Shown: positions 44,615 through 54,423 of the stretch, in pieces | Layout: each line of letters opens with the position of its first letter | Numbering within the stretch: the stretch's first letter is position 1 | Assembly: GCF_027023865.1 (NCBI RefSeq) | Contig: NZ_JALVUC010000019.1 | Coordinates: forward strand, 317,803 to 381,802 | Direction of reading: 5' to 3' | From: Thermococcus sp. | Lineage (GTDB): Archaea > Methanobacteriota_B > Thermococci > Thermococcales > Thermococcaceae | Length of the DNA stretch: 64,000 nt | Translations under genes and position numbers: made by a program | Notes under the pieces: model-generated | Databases searched by the model: none | Seen by the model: only the letters and a program-made list of their open reading frames with translations | What the model was told of the DNA's origin: nothing

Positions 44615-46795
44615 ATGGTCACGCTAATCATCGCGGAGAAGCCTAACGTCGCGAGGAAGATTGCGTATGCCCTGGCTGAGGGTAAACCCGTGCGGAAGGC
44701 CATTGGGAAGGTTCCCCACTATGAGTTCATGCGCGATGGGAAGAGGATAATTGTCGCCCCTGCCGTCGGCCATCTCTTTTCTCTCGCCCCAAGGATGAAA
44801 ACCTACGGTTATCCCATCTTCGACATTGAATGGGTTCCCATCTACGTTGCTGAAAAGGGAAAGGGTTACGCGAAGGACTACATCAAGGCCATTGCTACGC
44901 TTGCGAAGGGGGCGAACGAGTTTATCATTGCGTGCGACTACGATACGGAGGGAGAAGTGATAGGTTACACTGTCCTCAAATACGCCTGCGACGTCGATCC
45001 TTCGAAGGCCAAACGCATGAAGTTCTCGGCATTAACGAAAAAGGACCTTCTCCGGGCTTGGTACAACATTGAGCCGACCATAAACTTCGGGATGGCAGAT
45101 GCTGGAATAGCGCGCCACGTCCTCGACTGGTACTGGGGCGTGAATCTTTCAAGGGCACTCACCTCGTCAATAAAGCGTGCGAGCGGGAAGTGGATGGTCC
45201 TTTCAACTGGCAGAGTCCAGGGGCCAACGTTGAAGTTCCTCGTTGACAGGGAGAAGGAGATACAGGACTTCAAGCCGACCCCTTATTGGGTCATAAAGAT
45301 GCTCCTTGAGAAGAACGGCGAGCAGTACACCGCAACCTACGAGAAGGAGCGCATCCTCGATGAAGAAGAAGCCAAAAGAGTGGTGGAAGAGGCGAAGAGG
45401 GGGCCTGCCTTTGTTGAAAAGGTGGAGGTCAGACAGCAGAAGAGGCATCCACCCGTCCCCTTTGACCTCGGAACCCTCCAGAGGGAGGCTTACTCCGCCT
45501 TTGGATACAGCCCGAAGAAGACTTTGGAGATAGCACAGCGCTTGTATGAAAAGGGACTTCAGTCGTATCCGCGCACCAGTTCCCAGAAGCTGCCAAAGAA
45601 CCTCAACTTCAGGACGATACTCCAGAACCTTGCCAAGCTATCAGAGTACAAGCCCTTCGCCCATGCCCTCCTTGGGGAGGAGAGGCTCAAGCCCGTTGAG
45701 GGCAAGAAGGACGATCCGGCGCACCCGGCCATCTACCCAACTGGCGAACTGTCGAAGCCCGGCGACCTCACCAAAGATGAGAGGAACATCTACGACCTTA
45801 TTGTCAGGCGCTTTTTGGCCCTCTTCATGGAGCCTGCCGTGAGGGAGACGATGAAGGTGGTGGTAAACTCCAACTCCCACCGCTTCATCCTGAGCGGGGC
45901 TAGGACTGTAAAGGAGGGCTGGCTGAAGGTCTATGGAAAATACGTTAAGTTCGATGAGGTAATTCTACCGGTCTTCAAGGAGGGCGAGCCTGTAAAGGTC
46001 CTCCAGATAAAGCGCGAGAAGAAGAAGACTAAACCACCAGCACGCTACTCCCCGGCGGCGGTCATCAAGAGGATGGAGGATCTCGGCATAGGAACCAAAG
46101 CCACGCGCGCCCAGATACTCGAGACACTCTACAACAGGGGATACATTGAGGGCAAAAGGAAGATAAAGGTGACACCGCTCGGGATGCGCGTCGTTGAGGC
46201 CCTGGAGAAGAACGTGCCGGATATAGTCAGTGTTGAGCTCACAAAAGCCTTCGAAGAGAATATGGAGAAGATAATGGCCGGCAAGGCCAACAGGGAGCAA
46301 GTTATTGAGGAGAGCAAGAATCAGCTGGTCAAAATCCTCCAGGTCTTCAGGGAGAAGGAACTTGACATCGGAAAGATGCTCCTCGAGAGCACTGGGACGG
46401 GGGTTACCCTGTCAAAAGCCACTGCAAAGAAGAGGGGAGCAGTTAAAGAGCTCAGCGAGGAGGAAGAGCGCGAGGTTCAGCGGACGGTTGACGGAGGAAC
46501 TGACTCTAAAAAAGCGAAGGCCCGGAAGCCAGAGAAAAGGCCCCTCGTCATCGGGAAGTGCCCCAAGTGCGGTGGCGATTTGGTTGTCCGCTACAACAGG
46601 AAGACTGGCAAGCGCTTCGTGGGTTGCTCGAACTGGCCGAAGTGCGACGTTACCTACCCACTCCTCCAGCGTGGCGAGATAATCCCGACGGATGAGACAT
46701 GTTGTGGCGGCGCACCAGTCGTTAAAATCCGCGAAAGGGGGAGAGAATATGAGGTTTGCGTCGATATGAACTGCAGGGACTGGAGGAAGAAGTGA
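44615..46795 (+). CDS. topA: DNA topoisomerase I (type IA)
   Basis: The 726-residue enzyme relaxes negative supercoils. TOPRIM starts [20 protein letters not shown] and has [12 protein letters not shown]. The catalytic tyrosine is Tyr318 in [34 protein letters not shown] is the conserved region of domain II/IV. A zinc ribbon closes the protein ([20 protein letters not shown] then CSNWPKC, and a further CC/C pair). ATG 44615 follows AGGTGTCACC with TATA TTTTTATAATCC at 44577-44588; the frame is open back through tRNA-Leu but that part is not coding. It contrasts with reverse gyrase at 3.9 kb. Confidence 0.96.
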   Translation: MVTLIIAEKPNVARKIAYALAEGKPVRKAIGKVPHYEFMRDGKRIIVAPAVGHLFSLAPRMKTYGYPIFDIEWVPIYVAEKGKGYAKDYIKAIATLAKGANEFIIACDYDTEGEVIGYTVLKYACDVDPSKAKRMKFSALTKKDLLRAWYNIEPTINFGMADAGIARHVLDWYWGVNLSRALTSSIKRASGKWMVLSTGRVQGPTLKFLVDREKEIQDFKPTPYWVIKMLLEKNGEQYTATYEKERILDEEEAKRVVEEAKRGPAFVEKVEVRQQKRHPPVPFDLGTLQREAYSAFGYSPKKTLEIAQRLYEKGLQSYPRTSSQKLPKNLNFRTILQNLAKLSEYKPFAHALLGEERLKPVEGKKDDPAHPAIYPTGELSKPGDLTKDERNIYDLIVRRFLALFMEPAVRETMKVVVNSNSHRFILSGARTVKEGWLKVYGKYVKFDEVILPVFKEGEPVKVLQIKREKKKTKPPARYSPAAVIKRMEDLGIGTKATRAQILETLYNRGYIEGKRKIKVTPLGMRVVEALEKNVPDIVSVELTKAFEENMEKIMAGKANREQVIEESKNQLVKILQVFREKELDIGKMLLESTGTGVTLSKATAKKRGAVKELSEEEEREVQRTVDGGTDSKKAKARKPEKRPLVIGKCPKCGGDLVVRYNRKTGKRFVGCSNWPKCDVTYPLLQRGEIIPTDETCCGGAPVVKIRERGREYEVCVDMNCRDWRKK

Positions 46796-47328
46796 TGGAT
46801 GCCTCCCGAGAGGAATACCTTCGCATCGCGGGGCTTCTCCTTGAGAACGCGGAAGAGACCCTTAAACGGTTTGGGGAGAGCCTTAATGGTGGGATAACCC
46901 TTGAAGGCCTCCTTGAGGTTCAGTCCGCGGTTTTCCTAGGACTAGCCGATGCAGCCCTCTACTCCTTCGCGGCTAGGGATGAGGGGAGCGTCAGGAAGGC
47001 GTACTCAATCTTTCTCCGGGCTTTGGACATCGTCAGGCTCGGAAACGCGTATGAGAACGTGCCGGAGATTGACCTCCAGCTCAACTATCTCAGAGATTTG
47101 GACCCGGAGAGGGGGTTTTCCCTCGACAGACGCCTCTCGACCCTCGGAGAGCCAAAGCCGATACAGATATGGGCGAACAGGGTTATAAAGCTCAGGAATG
47201 CAGTGGAAGGCCGTCCTCCAAGGGATCCACTCCACGAGATCGGGTACGGGATAGTTGAGACGGACAGGAGGTTCCCAGCGCTCCTCTCCGCGGTCAGGAG
47301 GGTTTATAGGATTAACCGCCCCCAGTAG
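46795..47328 (+). CDS. Helical protein of unknown function coupled to topA
   Basis: A 177-residue soluble, mostly helical protein ([60 protein letters not shown]). Its ATG shares a base with the topA stop (TGATG), so it is translated with topA. I do not recognise the family. It may be a topoisomerase-associated factor, but only the coupling supports that. Confidence 0.65.
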   Translation: MDASREEYLRIAGLLLENAEETLKRFGESLNGGITLEGLLEVQSAVFLGLADAALYSFAARDEGSVRKAYSIFLRALDIVRLGNAYENVPEIDLQLNYLRDLDPERGFSLDRRLSTLGEPKPIQIWANRVIKLRNAVEGRPPRDPLHEIGYGIVETDRRFPALLSAVRRVYRINRPQ

Positions 47329-47357
47329 AGAGGCTCGTTGAACTTCTCACCCTCGAG

Positions 47358-47606
47358 ATGAAGAGCGGTCTTAACCACAATCCCCTGCCCTGCGCCGATG
47401 GGGAGTGTGAGGAGATAACGGAATTGCCCGACGTTTCAGGCTTTATCCCAGTCCACAGCAGGGGACTTGACGTCTACTACTACATCCCTTCAAGGAAAAG
47501 CCTCCATCTTCCGTGGGGCACCATAGAAACTGGGAAGATTAGTGAGGCTGTTATCTGGTCCAGTGAAAAGAAAAGGGGATTTCGATGCATTAGAGGAGCT
47601 CTTTAA
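47358..47606 (+). CDS. Small protein, possibly coding
   Basis: An 82-residue frame, [20 protein letters not shown] then [20 protein letters not shown], with a strand-rich middle. It follows the previous gene by 30 bases on the same strand and overlaps the end of the convergent geranylgeranyl reductase by 17 bases. No strong ribosome site is seen and no family is recognised. The balanced composition makes it a plausible gene. Confidence 0.42.
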   Translation: MKSGLNHNPLPCADGECEEITELPDVSGFIPVHSRGLDVYYYIPSRKSLHLPWGTIETGKISEAVIWSSEKKRGFRCIRGAL

Positions 47607-48780
47607 GAAGGCTCAGCCTGCGCTTGCTCATAAGTACCTTTGGGTGCTTTAGGAGGGCTTTTATTACCTCCCCATAGTCTCCGCCTGCTATCTTCTCTGC
47701 ATCTGCGCCGCTGAGTATCTGGATGAACAGGTCGAGGTCCTCATCCGTGAGCTTCTCGGTAACGTGCCTTACCTTCAGAACCTTCTCAAGCCTTTTTCCA
47801 TCGGTCTCCCACCACTCTTTCGTGTAATTCTGAAGGAATGATAGGTTCTCCTCTTCAAGGGCCTTGACTATCCACTTGCTCGCTATTGTTCCTGCTCCCA
47901 TTGCCTCTGCCATTCCGCCCCCGTGCATCGGGTTAACCTGCCTCGCTGCATCGCCGACAACGAGAACGTTGTCCTTCGCCAGCTCCTTCACGAAACCGCC
48001 GACCGGGACGACACCGACGTTAACCTCCAATATCCTCTTGGTCTGAATCTTGTTCTCCTCGAGCCACTTGTCGAGGTAGTGCTTTGCAGTCTCAGGGTGA
48101 TCTGAGGCGATACCTATTCCGACGTTAGCTCTGTCTTCATCCTTTGGGAAAACCCAGACATAACCGCGCGGAGCCACCTCGTTGCCGAACCAGAGATGTA
48201 TCAAATCCGGATCGTAACCTTCGATGAGCATCTCGTACTCGTAGGAGGAGTCAAACTCGTGTGGAGGGGCATATGTGTTTAGTCCAGCTTTTCTGGCTAT
48301 GGTACTCTCAACGCCGTCGGCCGCCACTATGATGTTCGTGTATATCTCAACCGGCTCGTTCTCATGTTTGGCCGTTATTCCAACTACCTTACCCTCCTTC
48401 CTGATAACATCCTGTGCCTCGGTTCTAGCCAAAACATCGGCACCTGCCTTTGCCGCGTAATATGCCAGCATCTTGTCGAAGACCTTCCTCTCTAGGATTA
48501 CACCGCTCGCTTCCTTGTAGCGAAGCTCAAGCTCGTAGCCACTCGGGGAGTAGAGTTTTGCACCGTAGATCTCGCGGTTGATGAACCTTTTGTCGTAGGG
48601 GATGTCATACTCATCGAAGACCTTCATGTTTATGCCCTCAGCGCACTGCTTTGGACTTCCAATGGCGGGCTTCTTATCAATGAGGAGAACCGAGTAACCT
48701 GCTTTGGCAACGTTTCTAGCAACTATCGGGCCAGCAATTCCGGCACCAACGACGACCACGTCGTATTTCATCTCCTTCAT
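47590..48780 (-). CDS. Geranylgeranyl reductase family protein
   Basis: The 396-residue FAD enzyme saturates the isoprenoid chains of archaeal lipids. Seen: the dinucleotide fold [20 protein letters not shown] (about 7-26), [27 protein letters not shown], and [20 protein letters not shown] (FAD site). In P. furiosus the same order surR, ferredoxin, reductase is found. The start overlaps the ferredoxin stop (ATGA) with GGAGGTGG before it, so the ferredoxin encoded next to it probably supplies electrons. Confidence 0.93.
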   Translation of the reverse strand: MKEMKYDVVVVGAGIAGPIVARNVAKAGYSVLLIDKKPAIGSPKQCAEGINMKVFDEYDIPYDKRFINREIYGAKLYSPSGYELELRYKEASGVILERKVFDKMLAYYAAKAGADVLARTEAQDVIRKEGKVVGITAKHENEPVEIYTNIIVAADGVESTIARKAGLNTYAPPHEFDSSYEYEMLIEGYDPDLIHLWFGNEVAPRGYVWVFPKDEDRANVGIGIASDHPETAKHYLDKWLEENKIQTKRILEVNVGVVPVGGFVKELAKDNVLVVGDAARQVNPMHGGGMAEAMGAGTIASKWIVKALEEENLSFLQNYTKEWWETDGKRLEKVLKVRHVTEKLTDEDLDLFIQILSGADAEKIAGGDYGEVIKALLKHPKVLMSKRRLSLLKELL

Positions 48781-48980
48781 CCTTCCACCTCCAGGGGTTC
48801 AGCGCTTAAAGCTCCGACCGGGCAGGTGTTTATGCATATCCTACAGCTTATGCACTTGTCCTGGAAGAATTCCCAGCCGTTTGAGTGGACCTCTATGGCG
48901 AGCGTTGGGCAAACTCCCGCACAGCCTCCGCAGAGGTAGCAACGGTCCTCATTGACGACTATTCTAATCTTCTCCGGCAT
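48777..48980 (-). CDS. Two [4Fe-4S] ferredoxin
   Basis: The 67-residue protein carries two cluster motifs: [12 protein letters not shown] (about 14-25) and [12 protein letters not shown] (about 43-54), the classical 2[4Fe-4S] pattern (C-x2-C-x2-C-x3-CP). ATG 48980 has GGTGAAGGAG before it. Coupled at both ends: its start lies inside the end of surR and its stop overlaps the reductase start. It most likely feeds electrons to the geranylgeranyl reductase. Confidence 0.9.
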   Translation of the reverse strand: MPEKIRIVVNEDRCYLCGGCAGVCPTLAIEVHSNGWEFFQDKCISCRICINTCPVGALSAEPLEVEG

Positions 48981-49668
48981 CTCCTTCACCGCCAACTCCT
49001 TTTAACCTATCCGCGTCAATCTTGATGATCCCGTCTTTTATTATTAACGGTACGAATCTGTCCAGTTCCCGAGCTTTGGCGAGCACTTCTCTCTCCTTGA
49101 GATTGAGCCTGTCGCTCAGCTCGTCGACGGTTGACCCCCCAGTTAAAAGGATGTAGTGGAGTATCGCCAGCTGTGTCATGTCTCCAATCTCACTGAGATA
49201 ATGCTCCTTTATCTCCTTCATTAGCCTGTTGCGCCTGCTTTCGATGGTCTGAAGCGCCCGAAGGGCCTTCTCAAGTTCGAAACTGATGCCCATGAATGCG
49301 GCCACCATGTCTAAGAGGCTCCTCGCTTCTTTTATGGAGGGTAGGTTTATCTCAACCTTCCCCTCGAAAGGCTCCCCAAGCTCGATACCGCGATACCAGA
49401 AGAGGTTGGGAGTGACCGTCACCACGTACGTCCGAGAGATGGCTATGTCGTAGTACTTCCTCGCGGGCCCGATGAAAGGCCCTTCCCGCTCGTAGGACTT
49501 AAGAATCCCCTCACGTTCCATTATCTTGAGGTGCTTCGCAACCGCCGTAGAAGAAACGCTGACCTTGTTGCTGAGGAAGCTGAAGTAGCACTCCGTACAG
49601 GTGAGGTGACTGAGCAAATCCCTCCTTACCCTGTTTCCTAAGATGTAGAAAATATCCGGTTCAGCCAT
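48964..49668 (-). CDS. surR: SurR, redox-switch transcription regulator
   Basis: The 234-residue ArsR-type protein closely resembles P. furiosus SurR. It starts MAEPDIFYILGNRVRRDLLS and has the redox pair CTEC (Cys24, Cys27) in the winged helix; its oxidation by sulfur releases DNA. The C-terminal part has MTQLAILHYILLTGGSTVDE, a second winged helix. SurR turns on hydrogenases and represses sulfur-reduction genes in the absence of sulfur. The neighbours (divergent pdo, ferredoxin, geranylgeranyl reductase) are the same as in P. furiosus. ATG 49668 has GGTGTTGG before it. Confidence 0.94.
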   Translation of the reverse strand: MAEPDIFYILGNRVRRDLLSHLTCTECYFSFLSNKVSVSSTAVAKHLKIMEREGILKSYEREGPFIGPARKYYDIAISRTYVVTVTPNLFWYRGIELGEPFEGKVEINLPSIKEARSLLDMVAAFMGISFELEKALRALQTIESRRNRLMKEIKEHYLSEIGDMTQLAILHYILLTGGSTVDELSDRLNLKEREVLAKARELDRFVPLIIKDGIIKIDADRLKGVGGEGDAGED

Positions 49669-49797
49669 GACCAACACCCACCCAAATCTGTTACGTAAAG
49701 CTTAAATATGGTACATCTGACCCTAAGCTTGAACCAACATCTGGTTAGAAAGTGGTTCACGGTGATTATAAACCTTTAGATGAGGAGGTGTCCGGAA
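49669..49797. promoter_or_regulatory. Divergent surR/pdo promoter region
   Basis: The pdo TATA box is TTATAAA (49767-49773) and the surR TATA box is CATATTTAAG on the minus strand (about 49702-49711). Two partial matches to the SurR site GTT-n3-AAC are seen: GTTACGTAA (49690-49698, between the surR TATA box and its start) and GTTAGAAAG (49744-49752). An inverted repeat GAACCA/TGGTTC (49731-49736 and 49753-49758) lies upstream of pdo. SurR is known to control both genes; no perfect site was found. Confidence 0.5.
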
Positions 49798-50478
49798 ATG
49801 GGACTGATTAGCGATTCCGACAAGAAAGTGATAAAGGAAGAGTTCTTCTCCAAGATGACAAACCCGGTCAAAATAATCGGCTTCACCGGCAAGGAGCACT
49901 GCCAGTACTGCGACCAGCTCAAGCAACTCGTTCAGGAACTCAGCGAGCTCAGCGACAAGATTACCTACGAGTTCCATGACTTCGACACACCAGAGGGCAA
50001 GGAGATTGCTGAGAAGTACAGGGTAGACCGCGCTCCCGCAATAACCATCACTCAGGAGGGAAAGGACATGGGTGCCAGGTTCTTTGGCCTTCCCGCCGGC
50101 CACGAGTTCGGTGCCTTCCTCGAGGACATCGTCGACGTTAGCAATGCTCAGACGGACCTAATGCCAGAGAGCAAAGAAGATCTTGCCAATATCGAAAGGG
50201 ACATCAGGATACTCGTCTTTGTAACGCCAACCTGCCCCTACTGTCCGCTCGCCGTTAGGATGGCCCACAAGTTCGCCATTGAGAACACCAACGCCGGCAA
50301 GGGCAAGATTCTCGGTGACATGGTCGAGGCCATTGAGTACCCAGAGTGGGCTGACAAGTACAGCGTCATGGCCGTTCCCAAGGTCGTTATCCAGGTGGAC
50401 GGCGAGGACAAGGTTCAGTTTGAGGGCGCCTACCCTGAGAAGATGTTCATGGAGAAGCTCCTCGCCGCCCTTGAGTGA
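49798..50478 (+). CDS. pdo: Protein disulfide oxidoreductase (Pdo)
   Basis: A 226-residue protein of two thioredoxin folds, each with a CxxC active site: CQYC (Cys35, Cys38) and CPYC (Cys146, Cys149), at the same positions as the P. furiosus enzyme. It transfers electrons between thiols and disulfides; with its NADPH reductase it can reduce SurR. It is divergently transcribed from surR across 129 bases. GGAGGTGTCCGGAA precedes the ATG. Confidence 0.96.
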   Translation: MGLISDSDKKVIKEEFFSKMTNPVKIIGFTGKEHCQYCDQLKQLVQELSELSDKITYEFHDFDTPEGKEIAEKYRVDRAPAITITQEGKDMGARFFGLPAGHEFGAFLEDIVDVSNAQTDLMPESKEDLANIERDIRILVFVTPTCPYCPLAVRMAHKFAIENTNAGKGKILGDMVEAIEYPEWADKYSVMAVPKVVIQVDGEDKVQFEGAYPEKMFMEKLLAALE

Positions 50479-50575
50479 CTCGTTTACCATTTTGTGTCAG
50501 TATCTCCTTTCAGCTTTTCCAACTTTCCACGGAAGAGTTATAAATCTCAGCCACCAGCTCAGAGTGGGGGAGTCC

Positions 50576-51505
50576 ATGAGCATAGATATCGGCGGCGTCA
50601 ACGTTAGTTTCACCGGAAAACTCGACGATGGTTTTGAAGACGGTTTTGGGGGCCTTTTCGCAAGGCGTTACCTTCCCGATGTGTCCAGGGGTGTGAACGA
50701 CGAGGGGGACGTTCTGATAGAACGCTTCAAAGGGGAAACATTCCGAGTCTTCAGCGCTGTATATGACCATCTTGGACGGGATGAATACAAGATAGAGTCA
50801 GCGGTTCCATCCGCGTACGGTAACGAGGCACCGGTCTTCTTCATCCTTCAGGCGGCCGCAAGGGCTGGGGCAAAGGGAGGAAGGACCTTCGTGACGGACT
50901 CGGTTGGGGTCGTTGCAAAAAACGGAAAGGCAGTTCTCTTTGTCGGTTATCCCCACACAGGAAAGAGCACGATGTCTGTCCTGGCACTCTCACGGGGGCT
51001 CCCAGTTCTCAGCACTGAGAACACGATAGTGGAGGTTAGGGATGGGGAGCTCTACATAGTTGGCGGAACGGACGTCTTAGTCTACGACCCGCGTGTTGAG
51101 GGTATCTATGATATTAAGGCTCCCTACGACGAGCAGACCCGGAGTGGATACCGTATAAAAGACCTTGGCAGAGATACACGGCGGAAAAGGCTTCTCAAAG
51201 GGGGAGTCGAAATAGACATGATCGTTCTCCTTCACTCAGCTTTCAACTGCATGGAGGCAAGCTTCTCGCGGATTACGGGCAGGAAGGTCAGGAAGACCCT
51301 CTGGTACTTCTCGACGGCCCTCATGAAGGGTCTCGACTACTACGAGCCGATGCCCCTTCACGTGCCGATGAGCGAGGAGATAGGTAGAAATCTGCGCCTC
51401 TTCCTTGAAACTGCCTCCGAGAACTACTCTGGCAGGATGTTCGAAGCCTTCGGCAACCATAAGGCTGTTTTTGACAGGGTCTTTGAGATGGAGCTTGTGG
51501 AGTAA
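50576..51505 (+). CDS. HprK-like P-loop protein of unknown function
   Basis: The 309-residue protein has a Walker A of the HPr-kinase/PEPCK-like type, VLFVGYPHTGKSTMSVLALS (about 120-139), preceded by DSVGVVAKNGKA. A charged region with RIKDLGRDTRRKRLLKGG follows and a KTLWYFSTALMKGLDYYEP stretch. Archaea lack the PTS, so HPr is not its target; such proteins may be ATP-dependent kinases of unknown substrate. TATA TTATAAAT (50538-50545) and GTGGGGGAGTCC stand before the ATG. It follows pdo with its own promoter. Confidence 0.72.
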   Translation: MSIDIGGVNVSFTGKLDDGFEDGFGGLFARRYLPDVSRGVNDEGDVLIERFKGETFRVFSAVYDHLGRDEYKIESAVPSAYGNEAPVFFILQAAARAGAKGGRTFVTDSVGVVAKNGKAVLFVGYPHTGKSTMSVLALSRGLPVLSTENTIVEVRDGELYIVGGTDVLVYDPRVEGIYDIKAPYDEQTRSGYRIKDLGRDTRRKRLLKGGVEIDMIVLLHSAFNCMEASFSRITGRKVRKTLWYFSTALMKGLDYYEPMPLHVPMSEEIGRNLRLFLETASENYSGRMFEAFGNHKAVFDRVFEMELVE

Positions 51506-51602
51506 CATACCTGCCCCGGCGATGGGTCTCTCCTGGCTTTCAACACACATCGAAACGCCAAGCTTTTATACGAAAAGAGCTGAATTAGTTCGGTGATCCT
51601 AA

Positions 51603-53501
51603 ATGGTGAAAGGTCTGACCGAGAAAGACCTCGGAAAGTTTAAGCTGGTTGGGAACGTAGACGCGTTCAAGAAAAAGCTCGTCTTCCAGGTAACGGAGAT
51701 AAACCTTGAAAAGGATGACTACTTCTCGAGGCTCTACCTCTACGACGGCAGGAAAATTAAGCCGTTCACCGCTGGAAAAAAGGACGGAAACCCAAAGTTC
51801 TCACCTGACGGGAAACTGGTGGCTTTTACCTCCAAGCGCGATAAGGAGAGTAAGGAGGCCGAGCTCTACATAATCCCGACCGATGGGGGAGAGGCGAGGC
51901 TCCTAGCGAAGTTCAAATACGGGGTATGGAACCTGCGCTTCACCGAAGACGGGAAGGGTATAGCGGTCGTCACCCCGATCGACATCGAGAAGAAGCCCAA
52001 GGACGACGTTCACGTTATCAAGGAGATCCCCTTCTGGCTCAACGGTGTCGGCTGGATCTATGAGAAGAGGAGCACTGTTTACCTTGTCGATGTCAAAACC
52101 GGAAAGAAGAAGCGCCTGACGCCGAAGAACCTTGACGTAAGCCAGATTCGCTTCCACAACGGCAGGCTCTACTTCATTGCCCAGGAAGACCGCGAGAAGA
52201 AGCCCATGGTGAGCGACCTCTACGTCCTCGAGGGTAGGAAGGCGAGGAGGATAACCCCGGGCAAATGGGACATCTCCGACTTCATCCCGCTCGACGATGG
52301 AACCTTCATCCTCAAGGCCAGCACATTGGAAAGGGGAATCCCGACCAACACCCACATCTACCACTACAACCCCGAGACGGGCGAGATGAGGAAGCTAACG
52401 AAAGGCCTCGACCGCTCCGCTTACAACTCGCTCAACTGCGACGTTCGCGGCTCTCAAAGGGCAGAGCTTGTCTTCAGGGATGGCTGGGTCTACTATGTAG
52501 CAACCGACGGGCCGAGGGCGAACCTCTTCAGGGTAAACCTCAACGGGAAGATCGAGCGCGTGATCGATGGAGACAGGAGCGTCGAGAGCTTCGCGGTTGG
52601 CGACTACATAGCCTTCACCGCCCAAGATGCTGTAACCCCAACGGAACTCTACACCCTCCGGGATGGAACGGAGAAAAAGCTTACTGACTTCAATGGATGG
52701 ATTAAAGAATATGCCCTCTCAAAGCCCGAATACTTCACCGTTAATGCCTCTGATGGCGTTGAGATAGACGCGTGGGTTATGAAGCCCGTTGGTTTCGAAC
52801 CGGGGAAGAAGTATCCCGCGGTCCTGGAGGTCCACGGCGGGCCCAAGACGGCCTACGGCTACTCATTCATGCATGAGTTTCATGTTTTAGCAGCTAAAGG
52901 CTTCGTCGTAATCTTCTCCAATCCAAGGGGAAGCGACGGCTACGGCGAGGAGTTCGCCGACATTAGAGAGCACTACGGGGAAAGGGATTATCAGGACCTG
53001 ATGGAGGTCGTCGATGAAGCCCTAAAGAGATTCGACTTCATAGATGGAGAGAGGATAGGCGTCACCGGCGGCTCCTATGGCGGCTTCATGACGAACTGGA
53101 TAGTCGGGCACACGAAACGCTTTAAGGCCGCGGTAACCCAGCGTTCCATCTCCAACTGGACTAGCTTCTTTGGAACCACCGACATCGGCTACTTCTTCGC
53201 CCCTGACCAGGTGGGCGGCGACCCCTGGAGCAATACAGACGGCTACTGGGAGAAGAGCCCGCTGAAGTACGCGCCGAACGTTGAAACACCGCTCCTCATA
53301 ATTCACTCAATGGAGGACTACCGTTGCTGGCTCGCAGAAGGCCTTCAGTTCTACACGGCTTTGAAGTACCTTGGAAAAACCGTCGAGCTTGCGCTCTTCC
53401 CGGGAGAGAACCACGACCTCAGCAGGGGCGGGAAGCCGAAGCACAGGGTTAAGAGGCTTGAGCTGATAGCGGGATGGATGGAGCGGTGGGTTAAGAGCTG
53501 A
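51603..53501 (+). CDS. S9 family peptidase (acylaminoacyl peptidase/prolyl oligopeptidase type)
   Basis: The 632-residue protein has an N-terminal beta-propeller with repeated units (GNPKFSPDGKLVAFTSKRD, NLRFTEDGKGIAVV) and a C-terminal alpha/beta-hydrolase domain: VLEVHGGPKTAYGYSFMHEF, then Ser491 in VTGGSYGGFMTNW, Asp572 in SMEDYRC and His604 in ENHDLSRG complete the triad. It releases N-acyl amino acids or short peptides, working inside the cell. GGTGATCC precedes the ATG; TATA TTTTATAC at about 51564. Confidence 0.95.
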   Translation: MVKGLTEKDLGKFKLVGNVDAFKKKLVFQVTEINLEKDDYFSRLYLYDGRKIKPFTAGKKDGNPKFSPDGKLVAFTSKRDKESKEAELYIIPTDGGEARLLAKFKYGVWNLRFTEDGKGIAVVTPIDIEKKPKDDVHVIKEIPFWLNGVGWIYEKRSTVYLVDVKTGKKKRLTPKNLDVSQIRFHNGRLYFIAQEDREKKPMVSDLYVLEGRKARRITPGKWDISDFIPLDDGTFILKASTLERGIPTNTHIYHYNPETGEMRKLTKGLDRSAYNSLNCDVRGSQRAELVFRDGWVYYVATDGPRANLFRVNLNGKIERVIDGDRSVESFAVGDYIAFTAQDAVTPTELYTLRDGTEKKLTDFNGWIKEYALSKPEYFTVNASDGVEIDAWVMKPVGFEPGKKYPAVLEVHGGPKTAYGYSFMHEFHVLAAKGFVVIFSNPRGSDGYGEEFADIREHYGERDYQDLMEVVDEALKRFDFIDGERIGVTGGSYGGFMTNWIVGHTKRFKAAVTQRSISNWTSFFGTTDIGYFFAPDQVGGDPWSNTDGYWEKSPLKYAPNVETPLLIIHSMEDYRCWLAEGLQFYTALKYLGKTVELALFPGENHDLSRGGKPKHRVKRLELIAGWMERWVKS

Positions 53502-53520
53502 GTTTTCTTTTTCTACTTTA
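53502..53520 (+). terminator. T-rich stop after the S9 peptidase
   Basis: AGTTTTCTTTTTCTACTTT directly follows the stop codon. The next gene is convergent. Confidence 0.45.
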
Positions 53521-53574
53521 GATCGGTCCAACTGATTTTGGTGAAATGAAAGAAGGGTTAAAAAACTGAAGCTC

Positions 53575-54423
53575 TCAGGCTGATTTTCTCCTTATCAGAA
53601 GCCAGATTGTCAGGAAAACGAGAAATAACAACACTGCAAGGGTTCTAGGGTTGATGTTTCGTGTGTTCTTCCCAATCTCGAAAGCACTCAGGTTTCCGTC
53701 GTAGAGGTGAAGCGTCCCATTTGACGCGATTAGGCATTCCCGTCCGTTGCAACTGATTGCGTCGCAGGAATCTGTTATCTCCTTCGTGCCGTTCTCGGAG
53801 TGCTCGATGAGACCGTTGGAACACAGAAGGATTTTGCCGTTAAGGACATCAAAATCTTCCGCGCAGTTGTCAAGTTGTAGAGTCCTCTTAAAAGCCCCGT
53901 TGGAGTAAACGTAGACTCCGGTGCAGTTCATAAAGTAGGGCTTTCCGTTCCTGACCTTTACTTTCACTCCGTTGATGAACCCGCATGGTATGGCTTTCTC
54001 GACGCTTCCGTTCGGAGAAACAAAGAGAAGAGAGCAGTCCCCCATCATCGCTGATTCTGAGGTGGGAATATAGTAAGTTCCGTTCAGGTAGGCGAAGCCC
54101 CTGCAGTCGTAGCTATGAATCTTGAAGAGAAGGGAGCCGTTGATGGTCTGGAAGATCACATTATCTGGGGTGAACGTTTCAACGATCCACCCGCTTCCGT
54201 TCCACGCTAAACCGCAGGGGGTCCCGTTGAGGTGGAGTGGAACCTTTGAGAGATGCCCGTCGGGCACCACCGTCGTCAGGTAATAGCTTCCGTTTTCTTC
54301 GCTCAGGAAGGCCCAGGTTGTTCCGTTCCAAGATACACTTATTGCATTTCCTAAGCCCAATGTAGATAATTCAAAAGTAAACAGGAGGAGAATGACACTT
54401 CTAAATACATTGATTCTTTTCAT
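53575..54423 (-). CDS. Exported, membrane-anchored partner of the DUF4855-like gene, cassette B
   Basis: The 282-residue protein has an N-terminal signal or anchor (VFRSVILLLFTFELSTLGLG) and a C-terminal membrane helix (TLAVLLFLVFLTIWLLIRRK) with a basic end. It is built of repeated short beta units with N-x-S/T sites (SVSWNGTTWAFLSEENGSYY, GLAWNGSGWIVE, CFNG-like turns), perhaps a propeller. It has many cysteines. Its start shares one base with the DUF4855-like stop (TAATG). There is no CGP-CTERM, unlike the partner at 8760-9773. Function unknown. Confidence 0.72.
   Translation of the reverse strand: MKRINVFRSVILLLFTFELSTLGLGNAISVSWNGTTWAFLSEENGSYYLTTVVPDGHLSKVPLHLNGTPCGLAWNGSGWIVETFTPDNVIFQTINGSLLFKIHSYDCRGFAYLNGTYYIPTSESAMMGDCSLLFVSPNGSVEKAIPCGFINGVKVKVRNGKPYFMNCTGVYVYSNGAFKRTLQLDNCAEDFDVLNGKILLCSNGLIEHSENGTKEITDSCDAISCNGRECLIASNGTLHLYDGNLSAFEIGKNTRNINPRTLAVLLFLVFLTIWLLIRRKSA

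Noticed and set aside
52265-52687. 140-codon frame inside the S9 peptidase gene
   Set aside because: Shadow in another frame of the peptidase, with arginine- and proline-rich composition typical of GC-biased shadows.
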